Shown here one piece after another: positions 33,282-47,002 of a stretch of DNA of 64,000 nucleotides (positions within the stretch are counted from its first letter, which is position 1; each line of letters starts with the position of its first letter). A model generated the notes under the pieces. It searched no databases. It was not told where the DNA came from and was given only the letters and a program-made list of their open reading frames with translations. The DNA lies in contig OZ017770.1 in NCBI GenBank assembly GCA_963969345.1, positions 7,449,246 to 7,513,245 of the forward strand, given 5' to 3'. This DNA is from Turbatrix aceti. Taxonomy: Eukaryota > Nematoda > Chromadorea > Rhabditida > Panagrolaimidae. Both the position numbers and the translations under genes were made by a program.

Positions 33282-34315
33282 ATGAGCTCCTATCGCGGGG
33301 ATCCTCATACTCAGGGATATCAAACTCCGACGACTTCGTTCGATAACCGCTCTCCTTACGACAGGAGCGGCGCATTTTCCCCTACCTCTTCGTATTACAG
33401 TCCTTCGACCGACGGCAACTTTGGCTGCCTCACCGCCGTCAGAATGACTGCTCTTGCCAAACTCCAGCGCTTCACGCGGCGCATGTTTAACCTCCGTCAG
33501 ATGGACTTTGAGTTTGCCGCCTGGCAGATGCTGTACCTTCTCATTCATCCCCAAACAGTTTACCGCAAGTTTGTCTACCGTAAAAGTGGGTTTTATATTT
33601 AATATACTTTTTTTGCTTATTTAGAGCGTTTTCTTGCAGGAACAAAAGATCAGTGGGCCCGCGATGATCCTGCGTTTCTCCTTCTCCTGTCGATCAGTCT
33701 GTTTGTAACGAGTGTGCTTTTTGCACTCGTTCTGAAGCTCTCCTTTGCGGGTTTTGTAATTTTTTACATCTGGGCGGTTGTCGTTGACTGCGGTCTGTGT
33801 GGCTTTATCATTGCCACGGTACTGTGGTTTATCTCGAATCGTTTCCTTCGCAAAGTACGGGATCAGGACGTGGAATGGGGTTATTGCCTCGACGTTCACC
33901 TCAATGCTTTCTTCCCTTGTCTCATTCTGCTGCACGTCGTATTGCCATTGATTTTTGCTGGTGAGCTTACATTAATCGTGTTTGGATTTTGGGTTACAAA
34001 TTGAGTTTTAGGCATCGTCGATTATCCTAACTTCTTTTCCCGATTCATTGGTAACACTATTTGGTTTGTCGCAGCCGTTTACTACATCTACATTACATTT
34101 CTGGGATACACAGGTCAGTTTTTTTCTGTTTTCTCAGTTTTTGAGGCCATAACGACAACTTTTTAGCATTGCCGATTCTCCAGAAGACACACGTCTTCCT
34201 GTATCCCATAACATTCATCTTTATCTTTTACATTGCGACCGTGAGTGCCGGTTGGAACATCTCGCAAACCGCCATGGATTTTTACCACTTCCGCGCAATG
34301 AACGTAAATCGCTAA
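33282..34315 (+). CDS. UNC50: UNC-50 homologue (multi-pass Golgi protein)
   Basis: Four exons (33282-33585, 33640-33960, 34012-34113, 34167-34315) encode 291 residues. A Ser/Pro/Tyr-rich N-terminus leads into the UNC-50 family core: FRQMDFE-type segment (NLRQMDFEFAAWQMLYLL), FVYRKRTKDQWARDDPAFL, VEWGYCLDVHLNAFFP, then five or six hydrophobic spans. TKDQWARDDPAF and EWGYCLDVHLNAFFP are near-invariant in the family. UNC-50 is a Golgi/ER membrane protein needed for assembly or traffic of nicotinic acetylcholine receptors in C. elegans. Its poly(A) signal (34511-34516) falls eight bases from the stop codon of the convergent VGAT gene. Confidence 0.95.
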
Positions 34316-34510
34316 AGAGTCTATAAGAGTGCGCAGTCAGTACTTATACCTTGACAGTTATCTGAATTTGTTTTTGTCGTCTAACAATAATTTCTCGGTA
34401 GCTAATTTTATGTGTCCATGTGTGTGTGAATTTTGCAAAGGAAAAGGATACAGTATATATTTTAGTTCTATTTGTGCTCGAAACAAAATAATGGGTACCG
34501 GACGAATGTG

Positions 34511-34516
34511 AATAAA
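34511..34516 (+). terminator. Poly(A) signal of UNC-50
   Basis: AATAAA 196 bases after the UNC-50 stop and nearly touching the opposite-strand VGAT stop, so the two 3' ends overlap or abut. Confidence 0.55.
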
Positions 34517-34523
34517 GTTATCG

Positions 34524-36236
34524 TCAATCAGTTTGGTATTTGATGGCGTGATAGAGTTCGAGAGAAGAGTAATACACACCGCCGATCATGACAACGAAGC
34601 CCATTGCGATGACGAAGCGATTGAATTTCTGCTCGCCGATCGATAATTTGTCTCCCCTGAGCTTGAGATGGAAATAGGCAGGCCAGATGAAGCTGAGCAT
34701 GGTGCCGGTGATGTTTCCGACCAGACCCATGAGTTCTATAAGGTACGGCACGGAGAGTGCCATGAGCAGGGTCCAGAGCAGAAGAATGATGCGCAGACAC
34801 GCTGCCCATTCCCGAAGACTTTTATCCGTTCCATAGCAACTGAAATAAGCTTCCAAACATTTTTTGACTTTGCAAAACCTTTTTCTTACCTCTGAAACAT
34901 GGTAAACTTGACTCCACGAAAGAAATTGGTCGTAACAAGTTGCACGATGGCGTAGAACGGCAGTGGATACGAGAGCAGGGCTTTGACCACCAGGACCAGA
35001 TTAATAATAATTTTGAAAAACTGATTAGGCAGGCTGTTGGATATTTCCTTCTGAGTCAAATCGGCAAACGTCAAAAAGCCAATAAGCCCAAAGACGGCTT
35101 TGAAAACTGCTGCGGCAATGTGCGACGTGCTGAGCATCCATTTGAACTCCTTGGGATCCTAAAAAAATATTTGCTTAAGCACCCGTTTTCTAAACCTTTT
35201 TTTTCTGACTTCCATGGATTCTTCTAGCGCGGGCAGAAAAATGTGCGACGTATATCCAAAAACAACGACTCCGATCATGGTGGGAAGAAGTCGGATATTC
35301 GGAAAAAATACGACGGAACTGATTTGCCATTCGGTGATCTGGAAAATCATGTAAGAGAAATTTTACATTTTTTATGCGTTTGCGCACCTGTGAAAGGCAA
35401 TAGATGACCATGATAGCGTTAATAACTAAATGAGAAACTGCATTGGCCAAGCTGAGATGACTGACGATTCGAATGTCATCCAAAAAAGCCGTTCCCAGGA
35501 GCATCGCCGACAGCAGCATCATCCAGGCTGGCTTATCAATGCTGGGAATGCATCCCTGCATGAGATCTCCAGCTAGCACCAGGTAGAGAATGCAAGTGCT
35601 GGCGAGTTCGGTGAGTTGTGCCAGCAGCACCAGCTTGCCCAGACCGGGCCTCACGGTCTCTGCCACCTCCCGGTAGCTGTGTCGAACTTTTTTCCCGTCT
35701 TCGTAGAGGCACTCAATCAGCGACAATCCAGTTCGATAGCAGACGTAGGAGACAAAGACCATGGCAAATACCGTGATCCATCCACCCACCTTGACCGCGA
35801 AGGGCAGACCGACTATGAACATGCCCTGGATAGCGTTGGTGACGTTCCATGCTGCTTGGAGGGCGGTAATCGGGGTCTCGTTCGGAGGGTGTCCGTCTGA
35901 CTCTGGCACTTCTGGGGGAGGAAATATCTCCCCCGTCTCAGGAGCGGAGCCATCCTGGTAGGAGGAAAGAGCCACATCGACGTCACCGGATTCAAACGAT
36001 TTGATAAAGAGGTTTCGGTTAGTCCAATCCTGAAGTCGCCGACTGGCGTTCTCGATGCGCGCCATTGCTCGTTGCCGCCGATGCCAAAGACAATGGGTGA
36101 ATGCAGGGACCGAGTAAACAGTGCTTAAAGGACGAAGGGCTCTTCCGTGCTCCTGGCAAGGCGGACCGCGACGTCTCTGACAAAAGCCCTCAAGCAACGA
36201 CTCAAGTCGTAATCGCCGGTCATCATTATTTCTCAT
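34524..36236 (-). CDS. SLC32A1: Vesicular GABA/glycine transporter (SLC32, UNC-47/VGAT)
   Basis: Exons 36236-35388, 35338-35210, 35158-34890 and 34839-34524 encode 520 residues. After a cytosolic N-terminus of about 130 residues comes the amino-acid permease fold. TM1 contains LQAAWNVTNAIQGMFIVGLPFAV, nearly identical to VGAT, followed by YRTGLSLIECLYE, SYREVAETVRP and STCILYLVLAGDLM. Later spans include GVVVFGYTSHIFLPALEESM, LTFADLTQKEISNSLP and IELMGLVGNITGTMLSFIWPAYFHLKL. VGAT loads GABA and glycine into synaptic vesicles in exchange for protons. The start chosen follows a GGCTTCAG acceptor by two bases; a second ATG (MARIENAS) occurs about 60 residues in. ZDHHC5/8 lies 385 bp upstream on the same strand. 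Confidence 0.93.
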
Positions 36237-36238
36237 TT

Positions 36239-36240
36239 CT
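36239..36240 (-). other. 3' splice site two bases before the VGAT start codon
   Basis: AAAGGCTTCAG, then AA and the ATG; pyrimidine tract moderate. Confidence 0.45.
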
Positions 36241-36620
36241 GAAGCCTTTCCCCACCCAAGATGGCAGATGACAAATCCCGCCGACAAAATCAATATAGCA
36301 TAGAAAAAAATGGAAATGTCGTATTTATTATCGCTTTTTTCCTTTACTGGCCAACGTCGCAAATTGATAAAAAAAACGCAGCATTCCATCTACCTCGGAC
36401 AATCACGCAAAGCTGCGCGGACGCGTATTACAATACCTGCGGTATCGCGCAGAACGATGTGTGCAACTGATGAATAGGATACATAAAAAATATGGTTAAA
36501 GGTGAAATAAAACAAAATAATAAAATGATCATAAATTTGGGGCAACAAATAACAAGAGTTGTCGGAGATCAAAGAATAAAGAAGCACTAGATTCGGCAGG
36601 TGAGGTTTCATAAAAAGTTA
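36241..36620. other. Spacer between ZDHHC5/8 and VGAT
   Basis: 380 bp on the shared minus strand, AT-rich. It holds the ZDHHC 3' end and possibly the VGAT promoter or outron. No AATAAA is seen on the coding strand. Confidence 0.35.
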
Positions 36621-38278
36621 TTACACTGTACTTTTGCATGCGGTAAGGTTATCGTGCATTCGAACGGCTTCCGTAAACTTTAAAGGCTTCTTGTTGTGAT
36701 TTGATATGGTACCATTGCTGGCTGAGGTAAGGTTAGGCGATGTCCGTGAAGCTGAGTCAATTAACGCATCGTTGTTAGACCTGGAGTGGACAATTTTGTG
36801 TGGCTTTACGTCAACTTGGTTGGCATTGACAGGCAGAATGACGGCTGTCACCGGAATGCCTTCGCCCCTCGCAGCCTCATGCATCGAGGTGTTGCTTCGA
36901 CGCATTGACACCGACCCGTTTTCGTCGAAAAAGTTGTTCACCGAATCGTCTTTGGTGCCAGACTTTACGGGAAGCAGCATGTGCTCGATCGACGAGAGGC
37001 TACTTGAGCTACTTAATGCTGTAGTGGATTTTTTCATCTAAAAAACAATTGATGCAAATTATTATTTTTTCTGGCTGACAGACAAAAAAAACTCACCCGA
37101 ATGTGGCCATCACCGATTCGTAAATCAGGAATGTAAGAGACGGTAAGCGTGTCATCGACTTGCTGCTTTTTCCTTTTGTTGGGCTCGGCATCGAAGCTGC
37201 AAAAAAGTATTTAGCAATAAGCACATCCCAAAAAAATTAGCAAAAAACAAACCTGGGATACTGGCTGGAACAGAGCGTCCGTTGAGCATTCGCACAGCAG
37301 CTAACGGTGAATGGATTGAATCCGGACCGGAATTTGCCAGTTACCTGCTCGTTCGTAGTCCTGGCCCTACAGACCAATACCACGTGAAAACAGGTAAGGC
37401 CGATGATCGGGACAGCCAGCAGTACGCAAATCACAAGAAGTACGATTGCACAGAGGTTTGGTCGCGAGAGAAATTCGCTTCTGAAAAATCCAAAAACACA
37501 ATCATCGATTCAACGAACTTTACGTGATATAAGAAAAAAAACACGATCCAGTGATTCATGGAATGCACCGAGCGCGCTGAACAAGTCACTCAAATGCCAA
37601 GCAAACTCTGATCTCCCTCGAAATATAAAATAAAAACTCACCGATTCGAAAGAGTGAACATAAGTGACAAACCAGATACGTAGATAATGTGTAAGCTCAG
37701 AGCGATCAAAAATATCAGAAAATAACGGTAATTCCGTCGACCAACGCAGTTGTGCACCCATGGACAGTGGTGGTCAAAGCATTCAATGCATCTGCAAATG
37801 AATTCAATACAAACCTGAAATGAACCATAAAACCAACCTGTTACAGACGGAGCAATGCGACGCCCTTGGAGGTCGATAAAACTTGCAGGTGACGCACCAT
37901 TTCATCCGCACTGTAATCCCATTTACGTCTACGTTTTTATAGAGTGGTGAGCGAAAGTCATCGGTCACCGTTTCTTCGGAGTAAGCCGCTGAAAATTTAA
38001 TTGTAAAACCAACAGTTAATGAAAAAAGCTCTCTTACGTAATGGGTGAATGCCTGGATCCATGGTAGACGCCATGAATAGGTTGCATACCAGGGTGATAA
38101 AGATGAACACATCCACGGTGCACAAAGCCCAGCCGATCAGGCCGTAGAGCTGGATAAAAGCAGGCACCAGAAGGTAGAAGAACGACCCCGTGCATCCGAG
38201 TATGAGTAACCACGAAATGGAAGCGGGAAGCGCATGACTCACACGTTTGAAAAAACCCCGCACTCTGGATCGGGCCAT
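36621..38278 (-). CDS. ZDHHC5: DHHC palmitoyltransferase, ZDHHC5/8 type
   Basis: Six exons (38278-38038, 37988-37838, 37791-37642, 37480-37253, 37196-37097, 37037-36621) encode 428 residues. Two N-terminal membrane spans are followed by [20 protein letters not shown], then the DHHC cysteine-rich domain ([41 protein letters not shown]) with its catalytic DHHC Cys, two more spans, the TTxE motif ([20 protein letters not shown]) and [12 protein letters not shown], which is diagnostic for ZDHHC5/8. The enzyme transfers palmitate to cysteines of membrane proteins, often at synapses or the plasma membrane. The Ser-rich C-terminal tail is much shorter than in vertebrates and lacks the terminal PDZ ligand (ends ACKSTV). 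Confidence 0.94.
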
Positions 38279-38901
38279 GATGATTTTAACAGGTCTGTCT
38301 TCCTTCCTTGCAATTCGTAGGCAAGAAGAATAGGTATTGGGAACTTTGTCGGCGCCGTGCTAAACGATCCTTTCTAGCTAACCAATCTTTGTGACCATAT
38401 TGGCTGACAGAATACTGCAAAAGCTTTCATGAACAACGAAGGAGTGGTTAAGAAGAGAAAAAAAAGCGCCGGTGATAGCAAGAGTAACGTCGTAAAAACG
38501 CGCACACGTGGAGCACTATATGGGGCATGGAAACACAACTTTTCAATCAATAATTATAAACTCGAGAGAACAGCAAAGTCGTGGCAATAAATCAGAGCAG
38601 TCAATTCGTAACTGTTTTTATATAGTGGCATTAAAAAGTTACAACGAAGATTGAAAACTTTTCATCCTTGAAAAAAAACACCAATGCAATTTCCCGGCGA
38701 GACCATAATGATGAAGACAACGCGCAGAAAATGCCAGCTCGCGCGTCACCGCTTTATTACGCATTCATTCATCATGATTTTCTAACTGGTATTTTTTGTG
38801 CATACTTTATCGCTTAAAAAATAATTTCTCGTTTTTTCCTGTTGTACAGAAAAAAATAGTATTGTAAAACGAAGACAAAGTGAAACGCTACTCGGAGCGA
38901 A
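38279..38901. other. Spacer between AGPS and ZDHHC5/8
   Basis: AT-rich, no gene. Probable ZDHHC promoter together with the AGPS 3' flank. Confidence 0.35.
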
Positions 38902-41024
<2,123 letters not shown>

Positions 41025-42155
41025 GTTTCGGACTAGTTAGACGCAGGACACTCACTCGATCGTCCGTCAAAAGTGATTTGCGGCGTATCGAATGATAGAT
41101 ACATGACTCTCCATATTTGCCAAACCCGATAACATGAGTGCAGACGGTGCTTTAATCGCTGATATGCTGCGATGCGTCCATCACCGCTTTGTCTCGTCTC
41201 AGTCAATCACCGGTGGACAGTCAGACAAAAATGCAGATTGATACCTGATTATGGTTTTTCGAGTGAAATCATTGATCAAGGGTACATCGAATGAATTAGA
41301 ACTACAACTGCTTTTAAAGTTTAAAATTGTGATCTGATTTAAATTGCGTTAGTGATCTGTAAAGGCAGTGTGTTTGAACCAAGATTAATGCGCGTGAAAA
41401 CATGAATCAAAAACAGAAAAGCGGACCTCGATCGATTTTCTTTCGAGCTGCATTGACCGTGCTTTGTCGTTATTGAGAACTGCTTGTTTAAACGCGTTTC
41501 ATACACTGAATTTATTTTTTTTAGCCATGTCCCGAACACTGATACTAAAATAACACCGTCAATCAACCCTCAATCAACGTTGGACAATGCTCTATCAAAC
41601 GTACGGTTTCCTCAAGCAGTTCTTGCGGCAGTGACTTTACGTAGAGTTGTTCGTACTTTGCTGTGCACGTGTGCCAATTAAGCATGACTCGAAAAATTAC
41701 CACAAGCAGGGCCATCGTCGCCTGACCTTCCACATGATCCTCTTGATACAACAAATACTTCCCAAGTTATCAAGTAGTCTCTGAAGGCGAAGAGCATGGA
41801 AACGTACTTCGGCCTCTTTTTGCCCAAAACGAAGCTCAAGACAACCGAACTAAACTTGTAGTTGCTACGCAACACCGTTGCTACATGATATTCAAAAAAA
41901 TGTATTATGATGTGATACATGTAAATAAATGTAAATGTAAAATGAGCAGTCTTGGTTTTTTATGATCAAAAAAATTGGCCACATTGATATTGGTCAAAAA
42001 TTTGTCGAAAACAAGCTCAGTCTTGGCAAACCGTTCTCAAAAAAAAACAACAACTGCGGTACAATGCACTCTTCTTTCATGCGCGTGACGAAGAACTGAG
42101 TCAGCTTGCATGATCGGTCATTTACAATCACACGATTGTCAGAAGTCCCGTAACT
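41025..42155. other. Divergent spacer between AGPS and the membrane-protein gene
   Basis: 1.1 kb, AT-rich with no recognised gene. It should contain promoters for both flanking genes. Confidence 0.35.
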
Positions 42156-43791
42156 ATGGACTACATAAACCGTAGTGTCGTTTCTGTACAGGCTTTTTGT
42201 CGCAGAGTTATCGAGTGGCGCTCTGCTTTCTCCATTCCGTACGTCTTGATTGCCAATGCGCTCTTCTGGTCAGTTTTTTTTTTTGCACTTTGTTAATGGG
42301 TTCAAACTCATTAAACTGGTTTGGTTTTCTGCTTTCAGGGTGATTGTTTTTCATGCGAAAAATGAAACAAAGGGCGAGTGCTTGCTCGGTATCTCGGCGA
42401 TCATCGTTCTCTGGGACATCCTCCTCTCGCCTACCCACAGCCGCAGCGTCGCATCTCAAATCCTTCATTGGCCAGTTCAGGACTTGTTCAGGGTTAGTGC
42501 AAATTAGGTTGACCAAGTATTGATTCCTTCCTTGCAGACGGTCGCTTTTGTCTCTTCTATGGCTTCTTACCGTCAACTGGGACTCCAGGAAGAGGAACAG
42601 GCCTTCTGGCTAGCTGCCCTGGCCGGTGAGTTGATTACAAACTTTAGAACGGACTCGCAATGACGTTTTATGCCTGCTTTGTAGTCGCGTGTCTTCTCCT
42701 CGGTCCGGTGTATAAGTACAATAAAGTCACGTCCAGAGCAGTTAACTTTGGCCAGAGCGTGTACGATTTCATTAGACGATGCATAACCGTGGCCATTGTG
42801 AACCCGACTCGACGCATGTACGAAGCGATTAAATACGTGGTTTTGCTCAAATGGATGCCAGGTAAATTATTTGCACGGGGCCAGTTGCGTAATCTCCAGC
42901 GATGATTGCAGGTCTCGTCCAACGTTTGCGTCGTTTTGGATTATACCTATACGACGGCCTGGACTATTACTGCCTGCAGTACGTTCGTTCCGCCTGGAAG
43001 CGTACAACACTCTTTTTCAATTACTGGATTTATTTTCACTGGTGGACTGATCTCAAGGCTTGGTCCAATCGTACAATTTACCAGCCAGTGGCTAAGAAAT
43101 TAGCGATTGCTTACGATCATTTTGTATACATCTTTGGAGGCTACTGGTTTGTTCCCGCGCTCAAAGCGGCGGGGCGGTACGTTGCTATTTTTTTGTGTTT
43201 ATCCATGACGCTTATTTTTTTTCCTTTTAGTCAAGCTCAAAAAGCGGGGGTTGTGCTTCTCGGCTTGCTCAATCAGGCTGCAGTCATCGTTACAAACAGC
43301 ATTCTGTGGCCCGTGGCTGTGTTGTGCTTCGAGCAGGTCAAACAGGCCTACTGGGTCTTCCACGCTGTCGCCGTGCAGCCTGTGATCGACGAGGTCTACG
43401 GGTACTATCGACGGGTCGAAAACCTCACCTTTATCTATCTTTTTGGTCCTGTCTGCCAATTTATCGTTAATCACGCCCAGAAGGTCATTGACGTGTTTTT
43501 GGTGCCCTTCAAACAGGAAGAAGTTGATCCGGTAGAGATCGGTGAATTTATTCCTGAAACATCGGGAGGAAATGCCTCCGAATCAGAATTGTCCAGTTTT
43601 TCGCCATATCCGTCAGACGGTGAGCAACTTTTTTTTCCGTTTTTGACATTTATCTGTTTACCAACACGTTTTTTTTTGCAGACGAAGAAAAAGCCTTCTA
43701 CGAAGACCTGCAAGCTATTGCAATCACGGATTCTGACTCAGAAAATGATGAATTTTCGCTTTCCATGCGCAAACGTCCCAAAAAAACGTAA
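42156..43791 (+). CDS. Uncharacterised multi-pass membrane protein with acidic tail
   Basis: Seven exons close in phase (42156-42268, 42339-42492, 42538-42625, 42685-42861, 42912-43176, 43231-43619, 43682-43791) for 431 residues. No signal peptide; hydrophobic segments include SIPYVLIANALFWVIVF, LLGISAIIVLWDILL, LAALAVACLLLGPVY and VVLLGLLNQAAVIVTNSILW. Between them lie many Trp/Tyr-rich amphipathic segments (FNYWIYFHWWTDL, DHFVYIFGGYWFVPAL, FIYLFGPVCQFIVNHAQKVID). The last 90 residues are acidic and Ser-rich with possible casein-kinase sites (ESELSS, SDSENDEF), ending in a basic patch (MRKRPKKT). No family was recognised. Evolution-like exon phases and conserved-looking aromatic content argue it is real. 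Confidence 0.75.
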
Positions 43792-43916
43792 CATGTTCCT
43801 TTTTTTCAGCAATGTCATGACTAGGCTACAAATATTATCATTTTTTAATAATTTCCAAGCTTTTGCCAGTGTCTTGCCCAGTGTTGTGCGATATGGGTGT
43901 TTTTTTGTCAAGCTTC

Positions 43917-43922
43917 AATAAA
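43917..43922 (+). terminator. Poly(A) signal of the membrane-protein gene
   Basis: AATAAA 126 bases after the stop codon. Confidence 0.55.
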
Positions 43923-44328
43923 CACGTGGGGTGCCTTTTCTAACTAAGACCACTTTATTACAAATGTCAACTAGTATCAAGTGCAACAAAAAAATTAAAC
44001 CGGCTACGGGAAGGATGCCGGAAAGAACAACCGGGATGCTAGGTAGGGGAAGGGCAACAACCGTTAGCTATTTGCATCTTTTAGCTATTTGGCAGAAAAC
44101 AATTCATTGTGGCGGTGGTCGTGAATCAACCCGTGAAAAAAGAAAGAAAGCTAAACAAGAATAAAAGTGAATACATGGTCTACTACACGATGCGGAAGAG
44201 GGGAAAATCGTTGCGCGATTTTTGCAGGATGATTTGTGTTCTTTTTACAGACAGCTTGTCTAGAAGCGAGATCGGTGAAGCGAAAATGTTTTGCGTCATC
44301 ATCTCTCCAGGGTTGCGCAACGTTCCGC
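43923..44328. other. Convergent spacer
   Basis: 3' flanks of the plus-strand membrane-protein gene and the minus-strand astacin gene. No gene seen. Confidence 0.4.
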
Positions 44329-47002
44329 TCACGCTTGTCGCGTGTATCGAAGTGAGAAGCGGGCTGTTCGTCCATTGGGATGATAAATCACGAAAACTTG
44401 ATTGCCTTCCGACAACGTGTCCTCTTTGGGTCGATAACAGCAGCTAGAAAAAGTAGTTATGCATCAATTGCCTGCACTTCAATAAAGAGAAAAATAAACC
44501 ACAACCTTCTGAAACCGGTGAGTCGTATATCGAGTTTATGCTTGATTTCGACGTATGACTGGCAGCCGTACGAGCACGGGAATTCGCCGTCATTTAATCG
44601 GAAGCGAACGCGACTTCCCTCAGGTGCCTGAATGCAAAAATCATTTTAAATGCTAAAATGATTGAAAACAAACAGTTATTCTCCAGTAGCAATGTACATC
44701 TTTTCCAGGGGGGCTGCGAAGCGTTTGCCACGTATCTGTTGCCAACAGCTCTCCTCCACAATCTGAAATCCGGCAAAATGCAATTTCCCAGTCTGATCGT
44801 TCATTTGCATAAACCCTAAGGCTCAGTCCTTTTTTGATGCGTCCTCAAATATCCTAAATTTCCGACCGGCTCACTTACAGACGGATAGAAAGAAGAGCCG
44901 GAGCAAACAGGTTTTTGTGTCCCTCAATGTCAAAATCGATTCGCACATTTTAATACGTGTTGGTAGCACTGTTACAGGCTAATCTTCCGCTCTTGTATCC
45001 AGTTTCGAATACGAATAAGATACCTCCAAGCATAATCAGGCTGATGTCGTTGTTCCCCTCTCTCAACATTTGCATTCCTCATTTCTGCCCCCGTAATTAT
45101 CACTCCTGCGTGACAGAAAGCGACTCACTCGATGGCTGAAGTTTTGTGCATTCGACGCCGCCGAGGCCTTCCGGACACCGGCACACCTGGCAGTTGTTAG
45201 GATCGGGATAGCCTCCATTCTGACAATTAAGACGTTGAACGCCGTTGCACACGTCTAAAAATTTTCATTTTGCATTTTTTGAGGGGTGCAAACAAAATTT
45301 TACTTGGACAATAGATGTCATTGATTACTTTAGCATCCAGAAAAGCCATTCGCTCGGTGCCCATTGTGGTGACGTATTTTAGTTCCTTGGGAACGATGGT
45401 GAAGTCAGAGACCTTGACGGCGTGAGCCACTGCGTGGTAATGCATGAGTGATCCATAGTCATACGGCAGACGACGATTGGACACCTGACAATTTTTTTTT
45501 ATTTATTTTCTGAATCAAGCAAAAAAAAGATGGTTCTAACCTGTCTGATTCCAAAGGCCTGTAGCATGCTTCTGAAAGGCATGAATGACGCGGTTGCTTC
45601 TTCAAGTACATTTCTCCAGTTAATGCTGATATGCTTTTCACGATCGGGTCTCTGGTGAGTGTGCCAGAATCCCAGAGCGTGGCCTGTTTCGTGGGCAACA
45701 ACGTACTCCTGTAAGAAGATTGCAATAAATATTGTTTTCGTTTTCCAAAAAGTTTTTTTTAATCCGTCTGCAATTCTCTTTCCTTCAAGGAAAATGTATC
45801 AGGTTTTTGGCATGTGTAGAATGATGAAAAAAAATGATGCGCAGGCAAAAAGACCGTTGGTCAATGTCACCGAGCGATCATATTTTATAAATACACCCCC
45901 GACATACGCTCCCCGCGGTCAATCGAAAAGTGAGTATGGGCATAGTCTTACTCACATGCAGAAAAAAAAGTTCTACGGATACGTAGTAGCAAGGAAAATC
46001 GGTTTCAAGTGCATCAAAACGAGTAGGTTCCCCCTTGGTGCACATGATGATACGCAAAACATGGGAGGGAGACGAATTCAGAAAAAAAAAGATCGCATGC
46101 GTTTGCCAAACGTTGTTTGGGGAAAAGAATGAATTCAATCGAAGCAAAGTTTGAAAAGCGAACGAACGAACAATTGTGACCAAATCAATTGTTCAAAACC
46201 GATAAAAAAACGGCTTGTGTAATGCGATGTATGAATTTGTGTATAATTTTTGCAAAAAAAAATCTGTGCAAATTACAAACCTCAGCACACTCAGAACCAA
46301 TGATTATGTCCTGAAAGCCGCCATTTCGACCAATGTACTCGGTAAAGCAACTGTCACCACGCTCTAGCACGTATCGGATGGCGTCTCTTGATTGCATGTT
46401 TTCTCGAAACCGCAGGCAGGTTGACTCTTCCCACATGCGAATACCTCTTCTGATGAGGTTTTGAAAATTAACTGAAAATAGTACAAATTACGGAGGGGTC
46501 AGACGGTAATAAATTACTTTGTATTGCATATAGTTGCTCTGTGAGCAGGTCATGGCTTTTTGAGACAGCAAAAAATAGACAAAACAGGTTGCGCATCCGC
46601 ACATCTGCGTACTGCACGTGATTGCATAACGCTTAGCTGCTTTAGGAAAAAAACTTCAAAATCATGTTGTGCAATTCAGCGAAGTATGCGAATAATTGCA
46701 TATAAGCATGATATGTACTTCGAAACAAACATAGAAATCAATAACTCACTATCGCCACCCCAGATTTGGTAGGGTATGTCGTGGGTTTGCCATTCATAGA
46801 TCGGCCCCGCAATGACCTGTCGTCGGTGACGATGCACGTGAGGGTTAGTCTTAGACACGGATTCAATCACGGAAAAATGAGGATACTTGTCGGAGCTCAT
46901 AAGCTCCATACCCGGAAGTTGGGGAAAGGATGTATTTTCATGCAAAACGGCAGCCCAAGCAAACGGCGCCAAAAGAAACAGTGAAAGAAGACAGATCCGC
47001 AT
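44329..47002 (-). CDS. Secreted astacin metalloprotease with EGF and CUB domains
   Basis: Eight exons (47002-46750, 46471-46281, 45708-45541, 45484-45304, 45254-45129, 44762-44674, 44627-44506, 44443-44329) encode 414 residues. The start chosen gives a signal peptide (MRICLLSLFLLAPFAWA); an in-frame ATG 34 codons upstream would bury it. A propeptide ends at a furin-type RHRRQ. The catalytic domain shows HETGHALGFWH, the zinc-binding HExxHxxGxxH motif with its catalytic Glu, and the Met-turn SLMHYH. An EGF-like module (CNGVQRLNCQNGGYPDPNNC, CRCPEGLGGVEC) and a CUB domain (CGGELLATDTWQTLRSP to RFSLRYTRQA) follow. This astacin-EGF-CUB order is that of nematode NAS proteases, which act on cuticle or matrix proteins. 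The 572-bp intron before the zinc-site exon is unusually long here. Confidence 0.92.

Larger units (their letters stand above)
32994..34315 (+). other. Putative two-gene operon: OST4 and UNC-50
   Basis: Same strand, 175 bp apart, with poly(A) signal then T-rich tract then acceptor then ATG. This order fits a polycistronic transcript cut into mRNAs by 3'-end formation coupled to trans-splicing. Confidence 0.55.

Noticed and set aside
45659..46280. 157-codon plus-strand frame in the astacin gene
   Set aside because: It covers the 572-bp intron and flanking exons antisense; Lys/Arg-rich translation of A runs with no signature.
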